Positions 1 through 8,407 of a stretch of 64,000 nucleotides of DNA are shown here, in pieces. The stretch's first letter is position 1, and every line of letters begins with the position of its first letter. The position numbers and the translations under genes were made by a program. The notes under the pieces were generated by a model. That model saw nothing but the letters and a program-made list of their open reading frames with translations. It was not told the origin of the DNA and did no database searches. The DNA is from Microbacterium luteolum (GTDB taxonomy: Bacteria; Actinomycetota; Actinomycetes; Actinomycetales; Microbacteriaceae): positions 3,322,950 through 3,386,949 of the forward strand of contig NZ_BAAAUN010000001.1 in the NCBI RefSeq assembly GCF_039533965.1, given 5' to 3'.

Positions 1-1
1 G

Positions 2-91
2 CGCGGTGACCGGGCGGATGCCGCGACGGCGGACGAGCTGTGGGAGCTGCTTCGCGGCGCTCGCGTCACCCGCGTCGCCGCCGCCGTCTGA
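2..91 (+). CDS. C-terminal end of an unidentified protein (partial)
   Basis: An open frame enters from the left edge and stops with TGA at 89-91, giving about 29 residues ending in RVTRVAAAV. It has the G/C-rich third positions of its neighbours and is followed by a strong hairpin that would end it, so it is probably the tail of a real gene. Too little remains to name a family. Confidence 0.5.
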   Translation, partial: RGDRADAATADELWELLRGARVTRVAAAV

Positions 92-117
92 TCCCCTCGG
101 GCGGCGCGAACGGAGGA

Positions 118-151
118 AGGGGCCGATCGCGCGGAACAGCGATCGGCCCCT
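118..151. terminator. Bidirectional hairpin terminator
   Basis: A perfect 13-bp stem (118-130 with 139-151) around an 8-base loop lies between two convergent genes. There is no long T tract, so termination would rest on the strength of the G/C stem, as is common in actinomycetes. Confidence 0.7.
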
Positions 152-164
152 CCCCACCGCGTCC

Positions 165-1541
165 TCAGCGCCGGATGACCTTGGTCGCCGCCATCGCCTT
201 CAGCCCTTCGACGCCGAACTCCAGGCCGTAGCCCGACGCCTTCGTGCCGCCGAAGGGCACCTGCGGGTCGACGCCGCCGTGCTGGTTGATCCACACGGTG
301 CCGGCATCGAGCCGCTGGGCGATCAGGGCCGCCGCGTCGGGATCCGGACCCCACACCGAGGCGCCCAGTCCCTGCTCCGTGCCGTTGGCGCGGCGGACGG
401 CGTCGTCGACGTCGGTGTAGCGGATGACCGGCAGCACGGGGCCGAACTGCTCCTCGACCACGACGGCGGCGTCGTCGTCGACATCCGCGATGATCGTGGG
501 GCGGTAGAAGAGCGGGCCCAGCTCTACGGCGGGCTCCCCTCCGGTGACGATCCGGGCGCCGCGCTCTTCGGCGTCACGGACGAGCCGGGCGACGATGTCG
601 AACTGTGCGGGGTTCTGGACGGGGCCGAGCCGGTTGGCCTTGTCGTGGCCGGAGCCCATGGGGGCCGCCTCCGCACGGGCGGCGAGCGCCGCCACCGTCT
701 CCGCGTAGATCGAGTCGTGCACATACAGACGCTTCAGGGCGGCGCACACCTGGCCGGTGTTCATGAAGGCGCCCCAGAAGAGCGTGTCGGCGATGGCGTC
801 GACGTCGGTGCCGGGGAGGACGATGCCGGCGTCGTTGCCGCCGAGCTCGAGGGTGAGACGGGCGAGGTTCGCCGACGAGCTCTCCACGATCCGGCGTCCT
901 GTGGCCGTCGAACCGGTGAACACGATCTTCGCGATGTCGGGGTGGGAGGCGAGGGCCGCGCCCACCTCGCGGTCGCCGGAGATGGCGGTGACCACATCGG
1001 CGGGCAGGTGCCGACGGAAGATCTCGACGAGCGCCAGCACGCTCAACGGGGTGTTCTCGGACGGCTTGATCACGACGGTGTTGCCCATCCGGAGCGCCGG
1101 CGCGATGTGCCAGACCGCGATCATGACCGGGAAGTTCCACGGGCCGATCGAGGCGACCACCCCGAGCGGGACGTAGTGCAGTTCGGATCCCTCGGCGAGC
1201 TGCTGCGGCTCGAGCACCGTGTCGGCGGCTCCGCGCAGCCAGTGCGCGGCCCCGTGCGCCTCGCCTTCGCCGGCGACCTTGCCCTGCTCGTGCGTGATGA
1301 TCTGACCGAGTTCCACGGCATGCGCGTCGATGTCGTCCGCGACCAGGCGCATGAGCCGTGACCGCTCGGCGTGGCCGAGGGCGGACCAGGATGCCTGGGC
1401 GAGCGAGGCCGCGGCGATCGCCGCATCGAGGTCGGCGACGCTCTGCACCGGCGCATGCCCGATGACCTCGCGGGTCGCCGCGTCGAGGATCGGACGGCCG
1501 GTGTCCGCGGTGGCCGTCACTGTCTGGAGGAGTTCGTTCAT
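165..1541 (-). CDS. NAD(P)-dependent aldehyde dehydrogenase
   Basis: A cytosolic aldehyde dehydrogenase of 458 residues that oxidises an aldehyde to the carboxylic acid. The family's active-site parts are visible: N136 in PWNF, E232 in LELGGN and the nucleophile C266 in NTGQVC. The start is ATG with GGAAA a few bases upstream. It lies 62 bp downstream of the PucR-type regulator on the same strand and is probably co-transcribed with it. The ThDP-dependent enzyme starts on the other side of the regulator, so the natural reading is that this protein oxidises the aldehyde made by that enzyme. The specific substrate cannot be told from sequence; succinate-semialdehyde, betaine-aldehyde and aromatic aldehyde dehydrogenases all share these motifs. 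Confidence 0.93.
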   Translation of the reverse strand: MNELLQTVTATADTGRPILDAATREVIGHAPVQSVADLDAAIAAASLAQASWSALGHAERSRLMRLVADDIDAHAVELGQIITHEQGKVAGEGEAHGAAHWLRGAADTVLEPQQLAEGSELHYVPLGVVASIGPWNFPVMIAVWHIAPALRMGNTVVIKPSENTPLSVLALVEIFRRHLPADVVTAISGDREVGAALASHPDIAKIVFTGSTATGRRIVESSSANLARLTLELGGNDAGIVLPGTDVDAIADTLFWGAFMNTGQVCAALKRLYVHDSIYAETVAALAARAEAAPMGSGHDKANRLGPVQNPAQFDIVARLVRDAEERGARIVTGGEPAVELGPLFYRPTIIADVDDDAAVVVEEQFGPVLPVIRYTDVDDAVRRANGTEQGLGASVWGPDPDAAALIAQRLDAGTVWINQHGGVDPQVPFGGTKASGYGLEFGVEGLKAMAATKVIRR

Positions 1542-1603
1542 TTCCGTTTCCTTTCCCGGAGTCTCCGGGGTCGTCGTGCCGTGAGGCGCGGTCTTCGAGA
1601 GTC

Positions 1604-2773
1604 CTAGTGGCGCAGGCCGGCGAGTGTGGCCACGCGCAGTCCGGTGTGGAGCTCACGACGTACGAGGCCATCGGACAGATCGACGTCGATGATCGCCCTC
1701 ACCCGGTCGAGGCGGTAGTACAGGGTGCTGCGGTGCACGTGCAGCTCCTGCGCGGTGCGCTGCGCGTCGCATCCGCAGTCGAGGTACGCCTCGAGCGTCT
1801 CCGCCAGATCCGGCCCGGACTGCTCGACGAGCAGCTGCTGCACCGGTACCGGGAGATCCGCCGTCGTCAGGTCTTCCAGCGGCAGCTGCAGGAGCACGCG
1901 GTCGAGTCCGAGATCCGCCCAGTGCACGACGCGGTCCCTCATCGGATCGACAGCGGCTCCTCGCCCGGCGATGCGCGCCTCGCGGAGCGAGCGGTGAGCG
2001 TCGGCGAGAGGGGAATGCGCGCCTCCGACGCCGGCACGCAGGCGGGCGAAGGCAGGGAGGGTCAGGAGGGCGGCGAGTCGTTCGCCATCGATCTGATAGG
2101 GCACGACCAGGATCGCCTCGCCGTCGATGACGGTGCCGACGGCCGTGAGCGAGGGGAACGCAGGGATCGCGGTGCGCGCCCTGTCGAGCACCAGCCGCAA
2201 GGCGGCCGAGCTCGGATCCGCCGGCGGCGGCGCAGACATCGTGATCACGGTGTAGTGCGGTGCAGGGGAGAGGAGACCTCCGGTGAGAAGCTCGTCCGCG
2301 GCGCGCCCGCGCTGCTCGACGTCGCCGTGCAGCAGCGCGGTGACCAGGCGGAGCGCCCGGTCCTCGTCTTCACGGTTGCCGAGGGCCATCGCGGCGAGTA
2401 TGACGCCGAGCTGCGCACGGGCGTCGCGGAGCACGTCATCGTCGACGAGCTCCGCGTCCGGGTTCTCCTCGGGGATGGTGGAGGAGACGTACCCGACCAC
2501 GAGCCCCTCGTGCCGAACGGGTGCGACGTGCCGGGTGAGCCCGCCATTCAGGGGCGGTATGCGGACCGGCCCGTCGGACTGTCCTACCCGGTAGTCGCGG
2601 ATCGACTCCCTCGCGCGGGACGAGCCCTTGTGCGACAGGATGATCGCCAGCCGGGCCTGGTCCACGTCGCGGTCGTGCACGCTGAAGGCGATCACGGTGA
2701 ACTCGACATCGAACACGATGATCGGCCGACCCAGCCGGTCGGCGTATGCCTGGACCTGTCCTTCGAGACTCAT
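1604..2773 (-). CDS. PucR/CdaR-family transcriptional regulator
   Basis: A 389-residue regulator. The C-terminal ~60 residues carry the PucR-type helix-turn-helix, with the typical run ending one helix in HVHRSTLYYRLDRV. The central part looks like the GGDEF-related sensor region of CdaR-type activators. The N-terminal segment (FDVEFTVIAFSVHD) probably senses a ligand. RBS GGGAGG precedes the ATG. Members of this family usually activate purine, sugar-acid or amino-acid catabolic genes. It is divergent from the ThDP enzyme across an 87-bp gap that holds an AT-rich palindrome, and upstream of the aldehyde dehydrogenase, so it probably controls one or both. Confidence 0.88.
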   Translation of the reverse strand: MSLEGQVQAYADRLGRPIIVFDVEFTVIAFSVHDRDVDQARLAIILSHKGSSRARESIRDYRVGQSDGPVRIPPLNGGLTRHVAPVRHEGLVVGYVSSTIPEENPDAELVDDDVLRDARAQLGVILAAMALGNREDEDRALRLVTALLHGDVEQRGRAADELLTGGLLSPAPHYTVITMSAPPPADPSSAALRLVLDRARTAIPAFPSLTAVGTVIDGEAILVVPYQIDGERLAALLTLPAFARLRAGVGGAHSPLADAHRSLREARIAGRGAAVDPMRDRVVHWADLGLDRVLLQLPLEDLTTADLPVPVQQLLVEQSGPDLAETLEAYLDCGCDAQRTAQELHVHRSTLYYRLDRVRAIIDVDLSDGLVRRELHTGLRVATLAGLRH

Positions 2774-2821
2774 CTCGGCCCTCCCGTTCGTCGGCGACTT
2801 GTCGTCGCCTCTCGATTCGAT

Positions 2822-2836
2822 CTATATTCAATATAG
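2822..2836. promoter_or_regulatory. AT-rich palindrome, candidate operator
   Basis: CTATATTCAATATAG is a perfect 7-1-7 inverted repeat in otherwise GC-rich DNA, in the divergent promoter region between the PucR regulator and the ThDP enzyme. Its core ATATTCAATAT (2824-2834) is repeated exactly at 5359-5369. Confidence 0.6.
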
Positions 2837-2860
2837 TCATTTACACGAGAGGCGACCAGT

Positions 2861-4474
2861 ATGACGAAGATGACAGGCGGAGACGCACTCACTCAGGCTC
2901 TGATCAGCGAGGGGGTGGAGACCGTGTTCGGCATCCCCGGCGTCCAGCTGGATGGACTGACCGACGGCATGTACCGTCGCCAGGACGAGGTGCGCCTGAT
3001 GGTCCCTCGGCACGAGCAGAGCACGACCTACATGGCCGACGGCTACCACCGGGTCACCGGCAGACCCGGCGTCGCGATGGTCGTCCCCGGGCCGGGAGTC
3101 CTGAATGCCGGTGCCGGCATGGCGACCGCCTACGCCTGCTCGTCGCAGGTGATGCTGCTCGCCGGTACGATCCCCAGCACCCTGGTCGGCGCGGGACTCG
3201 GTGCATTGCACGAGATCCCGAAGCAGACCGAGACGATCGAGGGGCTCACGAAGTGGACGGCCAGGCCGACCCGCGTCGAGGAGATCCCCGAGCTCGTGCA
3301 CGAGGGGTTCCGGCAGATGCGCGAGGGTCGCCCGCGGCCGGTGGCCCTGGAGCTCGGACCAGACATCCTGCACGCCGTCGCCGATCTCGAGGTCGGCGAG
3401 CCGTTCGCGGTCGCTGCGCCCGTCGTGCCGGAAGAGCAGGTGACCGAGATCGCACAGCTGCTCGCGGCCAGCAGCCGGCCCGTGATCCACGTCGGCGGCG
3501 GAGTCAAGGGCGCCAAGGCTTTCGCTCTGCTCGCACGTCTCGCCGATCTCCTCGATGCCCCCGTCGTCATGAGCGAGAACGGACGCGGAGCGATCGATGC
3601 CCGCGACCCGCACGCCCTCTCGGCTTACGCCCTCTGGGAGTTGCGCGAGACGGCGGATGCGGTGGTGTCGTTCGGCAGCCGCTTCCTCACGCCGTTCGGC
3701 CAGCAGTTGAACATCGGCGAGGCTCGTCTCGCCCTGGTCAACATCGACGCCGCCGACCTCCGGGCCCCGCGGCGTCCCGACATCGCGGTGAACGCGGATG
3801 CGACGGCGGTGCTGGAGGCTCTGGTCGCCCGCGTCGAGCGCAGGGAGGCCTGGGGTGACGAGCTCCGACGCCTCCGGGAGGACGGCGACGACCGCGTCCG
3901 TGCGCAGGTGGCGCCGCAGATGGCGTTCGTCGACGCGATCCGGGCCGCGCTGCCCCCCGACGGCATCTTCGTCAACGAGCTCACGCAGATCGGGTATGTC
4001 TCGACTTACGGGTACCCGGTCCAGGCGCCGCGCTCCTACGTGTGGCCCGGCTACCAGGGCACGCTCGGCTACGCGATGCCCACCGCGCTCGGTGCCGCGG
4101 TCGGCGCGGGCGACCGGCCCGTGGTCGTCGTCACCGGCGACGGCGGGATCGGCTGGTCGCTGCAGGAGTTCGCCACGGCCAAGAAGTACGGCATCCCGCT
4201 GATCACCGTGCTGTTCGAGGACAACAGGTTCGGAAACGTCTGGCGCATCCAGCGCGACACCTACGGCGGGCGCTTCATCGGATCCGATCTCACGAATCCG
4301 GACTTCGAGCTGCTCGTCAAGGCGTTCGGCATCGACTTCGCGCTGGCGGAGGATGCGGATGCCGTGCAGCGGCGGATCTCCGAGGCGATCACGGCCCGTC
4401 GGCCGGCCGTCATCAAGGTGCCGGTGGATGTCTTCCCCTCGCCCTGGCCGTTTATCCACGAGCCGAAGCGCTGA
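2861..4474 (+). CDS. Thiamine diphosphate-dependent enzyme (acetolactate synthase/2-oxoacid decarboxylase superfamily)
   Basis: A full-length (537 aa) three-domain ThDP enzyme. The catalytic glutamate is E52 in RHEQSTTYMADGY, and the GDG...N cofactor motif begins near residue 425 (GDGGIGWSLQEF, then EDNRFGNV). The family splits or joins C-C bonds next to a keto group: acetolactate synthase, benzoylformate or phenylpyruvate decarboxylase, sulfoacetaldehyde acetyltransferase and others. No regulatory IlvN-type subunit is nearby, which argues against valine/isoleucine synthesis. With an aminotransferase and an aldehyde dehydrogenase in the same locus, 2-oxoacid decarboxylation to an aldehyde is the best guess. 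The substrate is open. Confidence 0.88.
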   Translation: MTKMTGGDALTQALISEGVETVFGIPGVQLDGLTDGMYRRQDEVRLMVPRHEQSTTYMADGYHRVTGRPGVAMVVPGPGVLNAGAGMATAYACSSQVMLLAGTIPSTLVGAGLGALHEIPKQTETIEGLTKWTARPTRVEEIPELVHEGFRQMREGRPRPVALELGPDILHAVADLEVGEPFAVAAPVVPEEQVTEIAQLLAASSRPVIHVGGGVKGAKAFALLARLADLLDAPVVMSENGRGAIDARDPHALSAYALWELRETADAVVSFGSRFLTPFGQQLNIGEARLALVNIDAADLRAPRRPDIAVNADATAVLEALVARVERREAWGDELRRLREDGDDRVRAQVAPQMAFVDAIRAALPPDGIFVNELTQIGYVSTYGYPVQAPRSYVWPGYQGTLGYAMPTALGAAVGAGDRPVVVVTGDGGIGWSLQEFATAKKYGIPLITVLFEDNRFGNVWRIQRDTYGGRFIGSDLTNPDFELLVKAFGIDFALAEDADAVQRRISEAITARRPAVIKVPVDVFPSPWPFIHEPKR

Positions 4475-4496
4475 ACGGGGCCGGGAGAACCGCGTA

Positions 4497-4513
4497 GATC
4501 AATATAATCAATC
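4497..4513. promoter_or_regulatory. AT-rich element, weaker copy of the island's operator
   Basis: GATCAATATAATCAATC lies between the ThDP enzyme and the GntR gene and shares TCAATATA with the palindrome at 2822. It may be a degenerate binding site in front of the regulator's own gene. Confidence 0.35.
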
Positions 4514-4615
4514 CCTATCGGCGATCGCGACGATCATCTCTGTCTCTTGTGTGAGTCGCGCCCGCCGCCCGTGCGGCGTCACAGCCGTCGTCGTCCGGAA
4601 TCGAAGGGGAGTGCC

Positions 4616-5296
4616 ATGGCTCAGATCGCGAACGCCGCCGTCGCCGTACAGGTTGCTCGAGCGCTGGAGCAGGAGATCACGGCCGAGGGGTGGAAGCCCG
4701 GGCACTTCGTCGGGCGGCGGCAGGAGCTCGCCGCCCGATTCTCCGTCGCGCCCGCCACCCTCGGTGAGGCGATCCAGCTGCTCCGTTCGCGGGGGATCGT
4801 GGACGCGAAGCCGGGGCCGGGCGGAGGGATCTTCGTCGCCGACCGCTCGCCGTTCACGCAGCTGAGCGATCAGCTGCTGAGCCTGCGGGAGGGGACGGCG
4901 ACGGTCACCAACTGCCTGCGCGTGCTCGATGCGCTCGACGGGACGGTCCTCCACGACGCGGTCGAGTTCGCGAACGATGCCGACATCGCGGAGGTCCGCC
5001 GTGCGGCCGAGCTGCTCGAGGCGTCGTGGGGCACGCCGGAGGGCTCCGGTGCCATGTGGGGGCTGCACGCGCGCATCGCTCGGATCACGCCCAACGAGCT
5101 GCTGCGGAGCCTGTACACCAACCTCGTCGAATACATCATCGTCGAGGAGCTCGAAGGCGCCACCGCGCCGACGACGCCCGAGCGTCTGCAGACCCATCTC
5201 GACTTCGCCGATGCCGTGATCCGCCGCGATCACGCACTCGCGTCCTCGGCCGTCGACCGGCACCGCGGGTCGTCCCTGGCTGCCGCTCGATCCTGA
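4616..5296 (+). CDS. GntR-family (FadR-like) transcriptional regulator
   Basis: A 226-residue regulator with an N-terminal winged helix (residues ~5-75; recognition region RQELAARFSVAPATLGEAIQ, wing ending GPGGGIFV) and an all-helical C-terminal FCD-like ligand domain with a metal-site-like LHARI segment. I chose ATG 4616, preceded by AAGGGGAG, over an upstream in-frame ATG whose leader peptide is arginine-rich and unlike the family. FadR-type regulators generally repress catabolic genes until a substrate or its keto acid binds. It stands between the ThDP enzyme and the aminotransferase, and the AT-rich motifs beside it are its likely operators. Confidence 0.9.
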   Translation: MAQIANAAVAVQVARALEQEITAEGWKPGHFVGRRQELAARFSVAPATLGEAIQLLRSRGIVDAKPGPGGGIFVADRSPFTQLSDQLLSLREGTATVTNCLRVLDALDGTVLHDAVEFANDADIAEVRRAAELLEASWGTPEGSGAMWGLHARIARITPNELLRSLYTNLVEYIIVEELEGATAPTTPERLQTHLDFADAVIRRDHALASSAVDRHRGSSLAAARS

Positions 5297-5347
5297 GCCC
5301 TGGCGACCGTTTCCTGGGTGTCCCAGGTTGACAGGCGTGCTCTCGAT

Positions 5348-5372
5348 GAATATTGTTCATATTCAATATTGA
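5348..5372. promoter_or_regulatory. AT-rich operator candidate upstream of the aminotransferase
   Basis: Overlapping inverted repeats: GAATAT-N5-ATATTC (5348-5364) and TCAATATTGA (5363-5372). Bases 5359-5369 repeat exactly the core found at 2824-2834. The site is 30 bp before the aminotransferase start. Confidence 0.55.
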
Positions 5373-5401
5373 CAATACCTTTCGCCCCGAGGGGGAACAC
5401 C

Positions 5402-6451
5402 ATGACGCTCGAGTTCCGCAGCGTGATCGACCAGATGCTCGCCACCCCGAACCGGCCGGCGAGATCGACCCCGCCACCGATCCGCCTCTCCCAGAACGAG
5501 ATGCCCTGGGAGCCCACCGGTGTGATCGTCGAGGCGATGGAGAAGGCGGCTCGTGCGACGCACCGCTACCCCGACTACCACCGCACGGCGGCGCGCACCG
5601 CGATCGCTGCGGCGATGGGACTCGACGTCGAACGGATCGCGATCGACAACGGCTCCGGCTCGCTGCTGCACGGCCTCGCCCGCCTCGTCTGTGAGCCCGG
5701 GGTGCACGGCGTGTACTGTTGGCCGTCCTTCGAGGCGTACCCCGCGGCGCTCGCGCTCGCCGGCGCCGAGAGCACGCCCGTCGCGCTTGCCGAGGACGGT
5801 GCGATGGATCTCTCGGCGATGGCGTCGGCGCTCCGCACCGATACGCGCATCGTCTACCTGTGCAATCCGAACAATCCCACGGGCGGACTCGTCGGCGTCG
5901 ACGGCATCCGCGCGTTCCTCCGCGAGATCCCCTCGCATGTCTTGGTGGTCCTCGACGAGGCCTACCGCGAGTTCGTCACGTCCGAACCCTTCGAGGCGAC
6001 GACCGCACTGCTCGAGGAGTTCCGCAACCTCGTCATCCTGCGCACGCTCTCGAAGTCGCACGGCCTCGCCGGCGTTCGCGCCGGCTATGCCGTGACGACG
6101 CCGCGCACCGCCGAGGCGCTGCGGCGCACCTCTGTCGGATTCGCGCTCAACAGCATCGCCGAGGCGGCGGTGATCGCCGCCTTCAGCCCCGAAGGACAGC
6201 GGGTCGCCGCTGAGCGCGTCGCGACGATCGTGAGCGAGCGTGCGCGTATGGAGGACGCCCTCCGTGCCGCCGGCGTCTCCTTCCTGCCCAGTCAGTCGAA
6301 CTTCCTCTTCCTCCAGGGAGACGCCGCAGACCTGCTCGCGCGCTTCGAGGCGCAGGGCGTGCTCGCACGCCCGTTCCCGCACGCCGGGGGCGTGCGCGTG
6401 ACGGTCGGACTGCCCGCGGAGAACGACGCCGCGCTGGCCGCACTCCGATGA
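5402..6451 (+). CDS. HisC-like class I/II PLP aminotransferase
   Basis: A 349-residue fold-type I aminotransferase of the histidinol-phosphate aminotransferase group. The PLP lysine is K218 in TLSKSHGLAG, with LDEAY upstream and the phosphate-binding RAGY after it. The length matches the family. ATG 5402 follows GAGGGGG; an earlier in-frame ATG at 5318 runs through the AT-rich operator and is unlikely. There are no his genes nearby, so a catabolic role moving the amino group of an imported compound to a keto acid fits the island better than histidine synthesis. The product, a 2-oxo acid, would suit the ThDP enzyme. Confidence 0.88.
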   Translation: MTLEFRSVIDQMLATPNRPARSTPPPIRLSQNEMPWEPTGVIVEAMEKAARATHRYPDYHRTAARTAIAAAMGLDVERIAIDNGSGSLLHGLARLVCEPGVHGVYCWPSFEAYPAALALAGAESTPVALAEDGAMDLSAMASALRTDTRIVYLCNPNNPTGGLVGVDGIRAFLREIPSHVLVVLDEAYREFVTSEPFEATTALLEEFRNLVILRTLSKSHGLAGVRAGYAVTTPRTAEALRRTSVGFALNSIAEAAVIAAFSPEGQRVAAERVATIVSERARMEDALRAAGVSFLPSQSNFLFLQGDAADLLARFEAQGVLARPFPHAGGVRVTVGLPAENDAALAALR

Positions 6452-6458
6452 GCACCGT

Positions 6459-6479
6459 GCTCCGACACCGTGTCGGAGC
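6459..6479. promoter_or_regulatory. Perfect 10-1-10 palindrome after the aminotransferase
   Basis: The arms GCTCCGACAC and GTGTCGGAGC flank one central C. It begins 7 bases after the aminotransferase stop and 135 bases before the importer genes. No T tract follows, so it may be a processing or terminator hairpin, or an operator. Confidence 0.45.
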
Positions 6480-6525
6480 CGCCAGGACGGACTTCAGAGC
6501 CGTCACCGATGAACCGTCCACCCGT

Positions 6526-6575
6526 CGGTTCGTACGCTGACACACAACACGAACGCCGCGGTTCGTACCCGAACC
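6526..6575. promoter_or_regulatory. Repeated CGGTTCGTAC boxes upstream of the importer
   Basis: CGGTTCGTAC occurs at 6526-6535 and 6559-6568, 33 bp (about three helical turns) apart. The second copy is part of GGTTCG-N4-CGAACC (6560-6575) and pairs with ACGAAC at 6549-6554. This arrangement suits a dimeric regulator controlling the ABC importer. Confidence 0.4.
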
Positions 6576-6614
6576 GGACCGCGGCGGAACACCCGCACAG
6601 CTTGCGCGAAGGGA

Positions 6615-8387
6615 ATGGCAGTGACTTCGACGATGGACTTCGAGCGCGACCGGCGAGCATCTCAGCGCCGCGCGTTCACGGGCGCGGGGCTGTGGGCCGT
6701 GTTCATCGCCGCGCTCACGCTGATCTTCGTCTTCCCGGTCGCGATGATCGTGATCGGAGCCTTCCGCGACGGACTCCCCACCGACGATGTGCCCTTCTCG
6801 ATCAACGGACTGGTCGAGGCGTTCCAGGACCCGGAGACCTGGACCACGATGGGGAACTCGGTGATCCTCGTCGTCGTGTGCGGCACCATCGCGGTCGCCG
6901 GCGGCGGCCTGTTCGCCTGGATCGCAGCGAACACCAACGTGCCAGGACGCAGGCTCATCACGCCCCTCATGGCCGTAAACCTGTTCGTGCCCCCTCTCTT
7001 CCACACGCTCGGCTGGATCATGCTCGGCAATCCCCAGAACGGACTGCTGAATCAGTTCGGGCGGATGCTGGGCGCGACGGGACCCGTACTGGACATCCAG
7101 ACCTGGGGCGGGCTCATCCTGCTGATGTCGCTGGGCTACATGCCCTTCGCCTACCTGCTGATGCTCGGCGCCTTCAAGAACCGCGACCAGTCGCTGGACG
7201 AGGCCGCGGCCATCAGCGGCGCCGGCGCGGTGCGCACGTTCTTCACGATCACGCTGCCGTCGGTCGGTCCCGCGATCACCGGCGCTGCCATCCTCATCGC
7301 CGTGCTCGTGTTCCAGGCCTTCGACAGCCCTCAACTGATCGGACGGCAGGCCAACATCTTCGTCTTCTCGACGCAGATCTACCGCTACGTGCGGGACCAG
7401 GCGCCGGCGAACTACACCAAGGCCTTCGCGCTGTCCCTCGTGCTCATCGTCCTCGTGCTGGCGCTCTTCGTCGCCCAGCGGTGGCTGCTGCGCGGCCGGA
7501 GCTTCACGACCCTCACCGGCAAGACCTCTCGACGCGAACCGCAGGAGCTGGGCCCCGTTCGCTGGGTGTTCACCGCCCTGGTGGTCGTCTTCCTGCTGCT
7601 GAACCTGGTGCTCCCGCTCTTCGCCATGATCCTCGGCAGCCTGCAGCCGATCTTCGGCGTGATGAGCACGGGGCTGACACTCGACAACTACGCGGAGATG
7701 CTGACCGACCCGGTCTTCAGCTCGAGTCTGTCCCTGACCGCGTGGCTGGCCGTGATCGGCGGTTTCGGCTCGATCGCGATCGCCCTGCTCACGACCTACG
7801 TGACCGCCCGACGCCGCGGGTTCATCCGCTCCTACACGTCCTTCGCCGTCTGGATCCCCTGGGCGCTTCCGGGAATCGTCCTGGCGCTCGCCTACATGTT
7901 CGCGGTCCTGTACGTCCCGGCGTTCCGCGGGCTCTACGGCTCCGCGTTCCTGATGACTCTCGTGCTCATCGTGGCCACGATCCCCGTGTCCAGCCGCATC
8001 GCGGAGGGCGCCCTCGCGCAGCTCTCCCCGGAGCTCGAGGAAGCGGGACGCACGTCCGGCGCGGGCTCCTGGCGGGTGCTGCTCACCATCGTGCTGCGCC
8101 TGATCATCCCGAGCTTCCTGTCGGGATGGTTCCTGTCCGCCCTGTTCATCTCCGGCAACCTCGCCGTGCCGATGCTGCTCGCACCCCCCGGACTCCAGCC
8201 CGTGTCGCTGACCGCGTATCAGGAGTTCCTGCTGGGCAACATGTCCCAGGGCGCGGCACTGTTCATGATCATCCTGATCGCCGCGATGGTCGTGCTCGCC
8301 ATCGCCGGACTCTCGATGAAGCTCGGCGCCCGACTCCGGAACGGCGCCGCAGCCCCCCACGCCCCCCTCACCCGCATCACTCCCTGA
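6615..8387 (+). CDS. ABC importer permease, two fused permease domains (Fbp/putrescine/phosphonate type)
   Basis: A 590-residue inner-membrane permease with about 12 transmembrane helices. It has two binding-protein-dependent permease domains, each with an EAA loop that docks the ATPase: EAAAISGAGAVRTFFTITLP in the first half and EEAGRTSGAGSWRVLLTIVL in the second. Such duplicated permeases occur in ferric iron (FbpB), thiamine, and 2-aminoethylphosphonate or polyamine systems. AAGGGA precedes the ATG. It is the first gene of a tight importer operon, 20 bp from the binding protein. The binding protein and island context suggest a small organic substrate as readily as iron. Confidence 0.93.
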   Translation: MAVTSTMDFERDRRASQRRAFTGAGLWAVFIAALTLIFVFPVAMIVIGAFRDGLPTDDVPFSINGLVEAFQDPETWTTMGNSVILVVVCGTIAVAGGGLFAWIAANTNVPGRRLITPLMAVNLFVPPLFHTLGWIMLGNPQNGLLNQFGRMLGATGPVLDIQTWGGLILLMSLGYMPFAYLLMLGAFKNRDQSLDEAAAISGAGAVRTFFTITLPSVGPAITGAAILIAVLVFQAFDSPQLIGRQANIFVFSTQIYRYVRDQAPANYTKAFALSLVLIVLVLALFVAQRWLLRGRSFTTLTGKTSRREPQELGPVRWVFTALVVVFLLLNLVLPLFAMILGSLQPIFGVMSTGLTLDNYAEMLTDPVFSSSLSLTAWLAVIGGFGSIAIALLTTYVTARRRGFIRSYTSFAVWIPWALPGIVLALAYMFAVLYVPAFRGLYGSAFLMTLVLIVATIPVSSRIAEGALAQLSPELEEAGRTSGAGSWRVLLTIVLRLIIPSFLSGWFLSALFISGNLAVPMLLAPPGLQPVSLTAYQEFLLGNMSQGAALFMIILIAAMVVLAIAGLSMKLGARLRNGAAAPHAPLTRITP

Positions 8388-8407
8388 CACACCCGAGAGG
8401 CAGAATA

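Noticed and set aside
6..4459. Long open frames antisense to the aldehyde dehydrogenase, PucR and ThDP genes
   Set aside because: High-GC codon bias opens frames on the other strand. Their products are Arg/Gly/Asp-rich, lack ribosome-binding sites, and overlap clear enzymes.
2861..4474. Acetolactate synthase of branched-chain amino acid synthesis (ilvB)
   Set aside because: No ilvN or ilvC nearby, and the gene is in a catabolic island with its own regulators.
5402..6451. Histidinol-phosphate aminotransferase of histidine synthesis
   Set aside because: No his genes are near, and the promoter shares the island's AT-rich operator. Family membership is kept; the pathway role is not.
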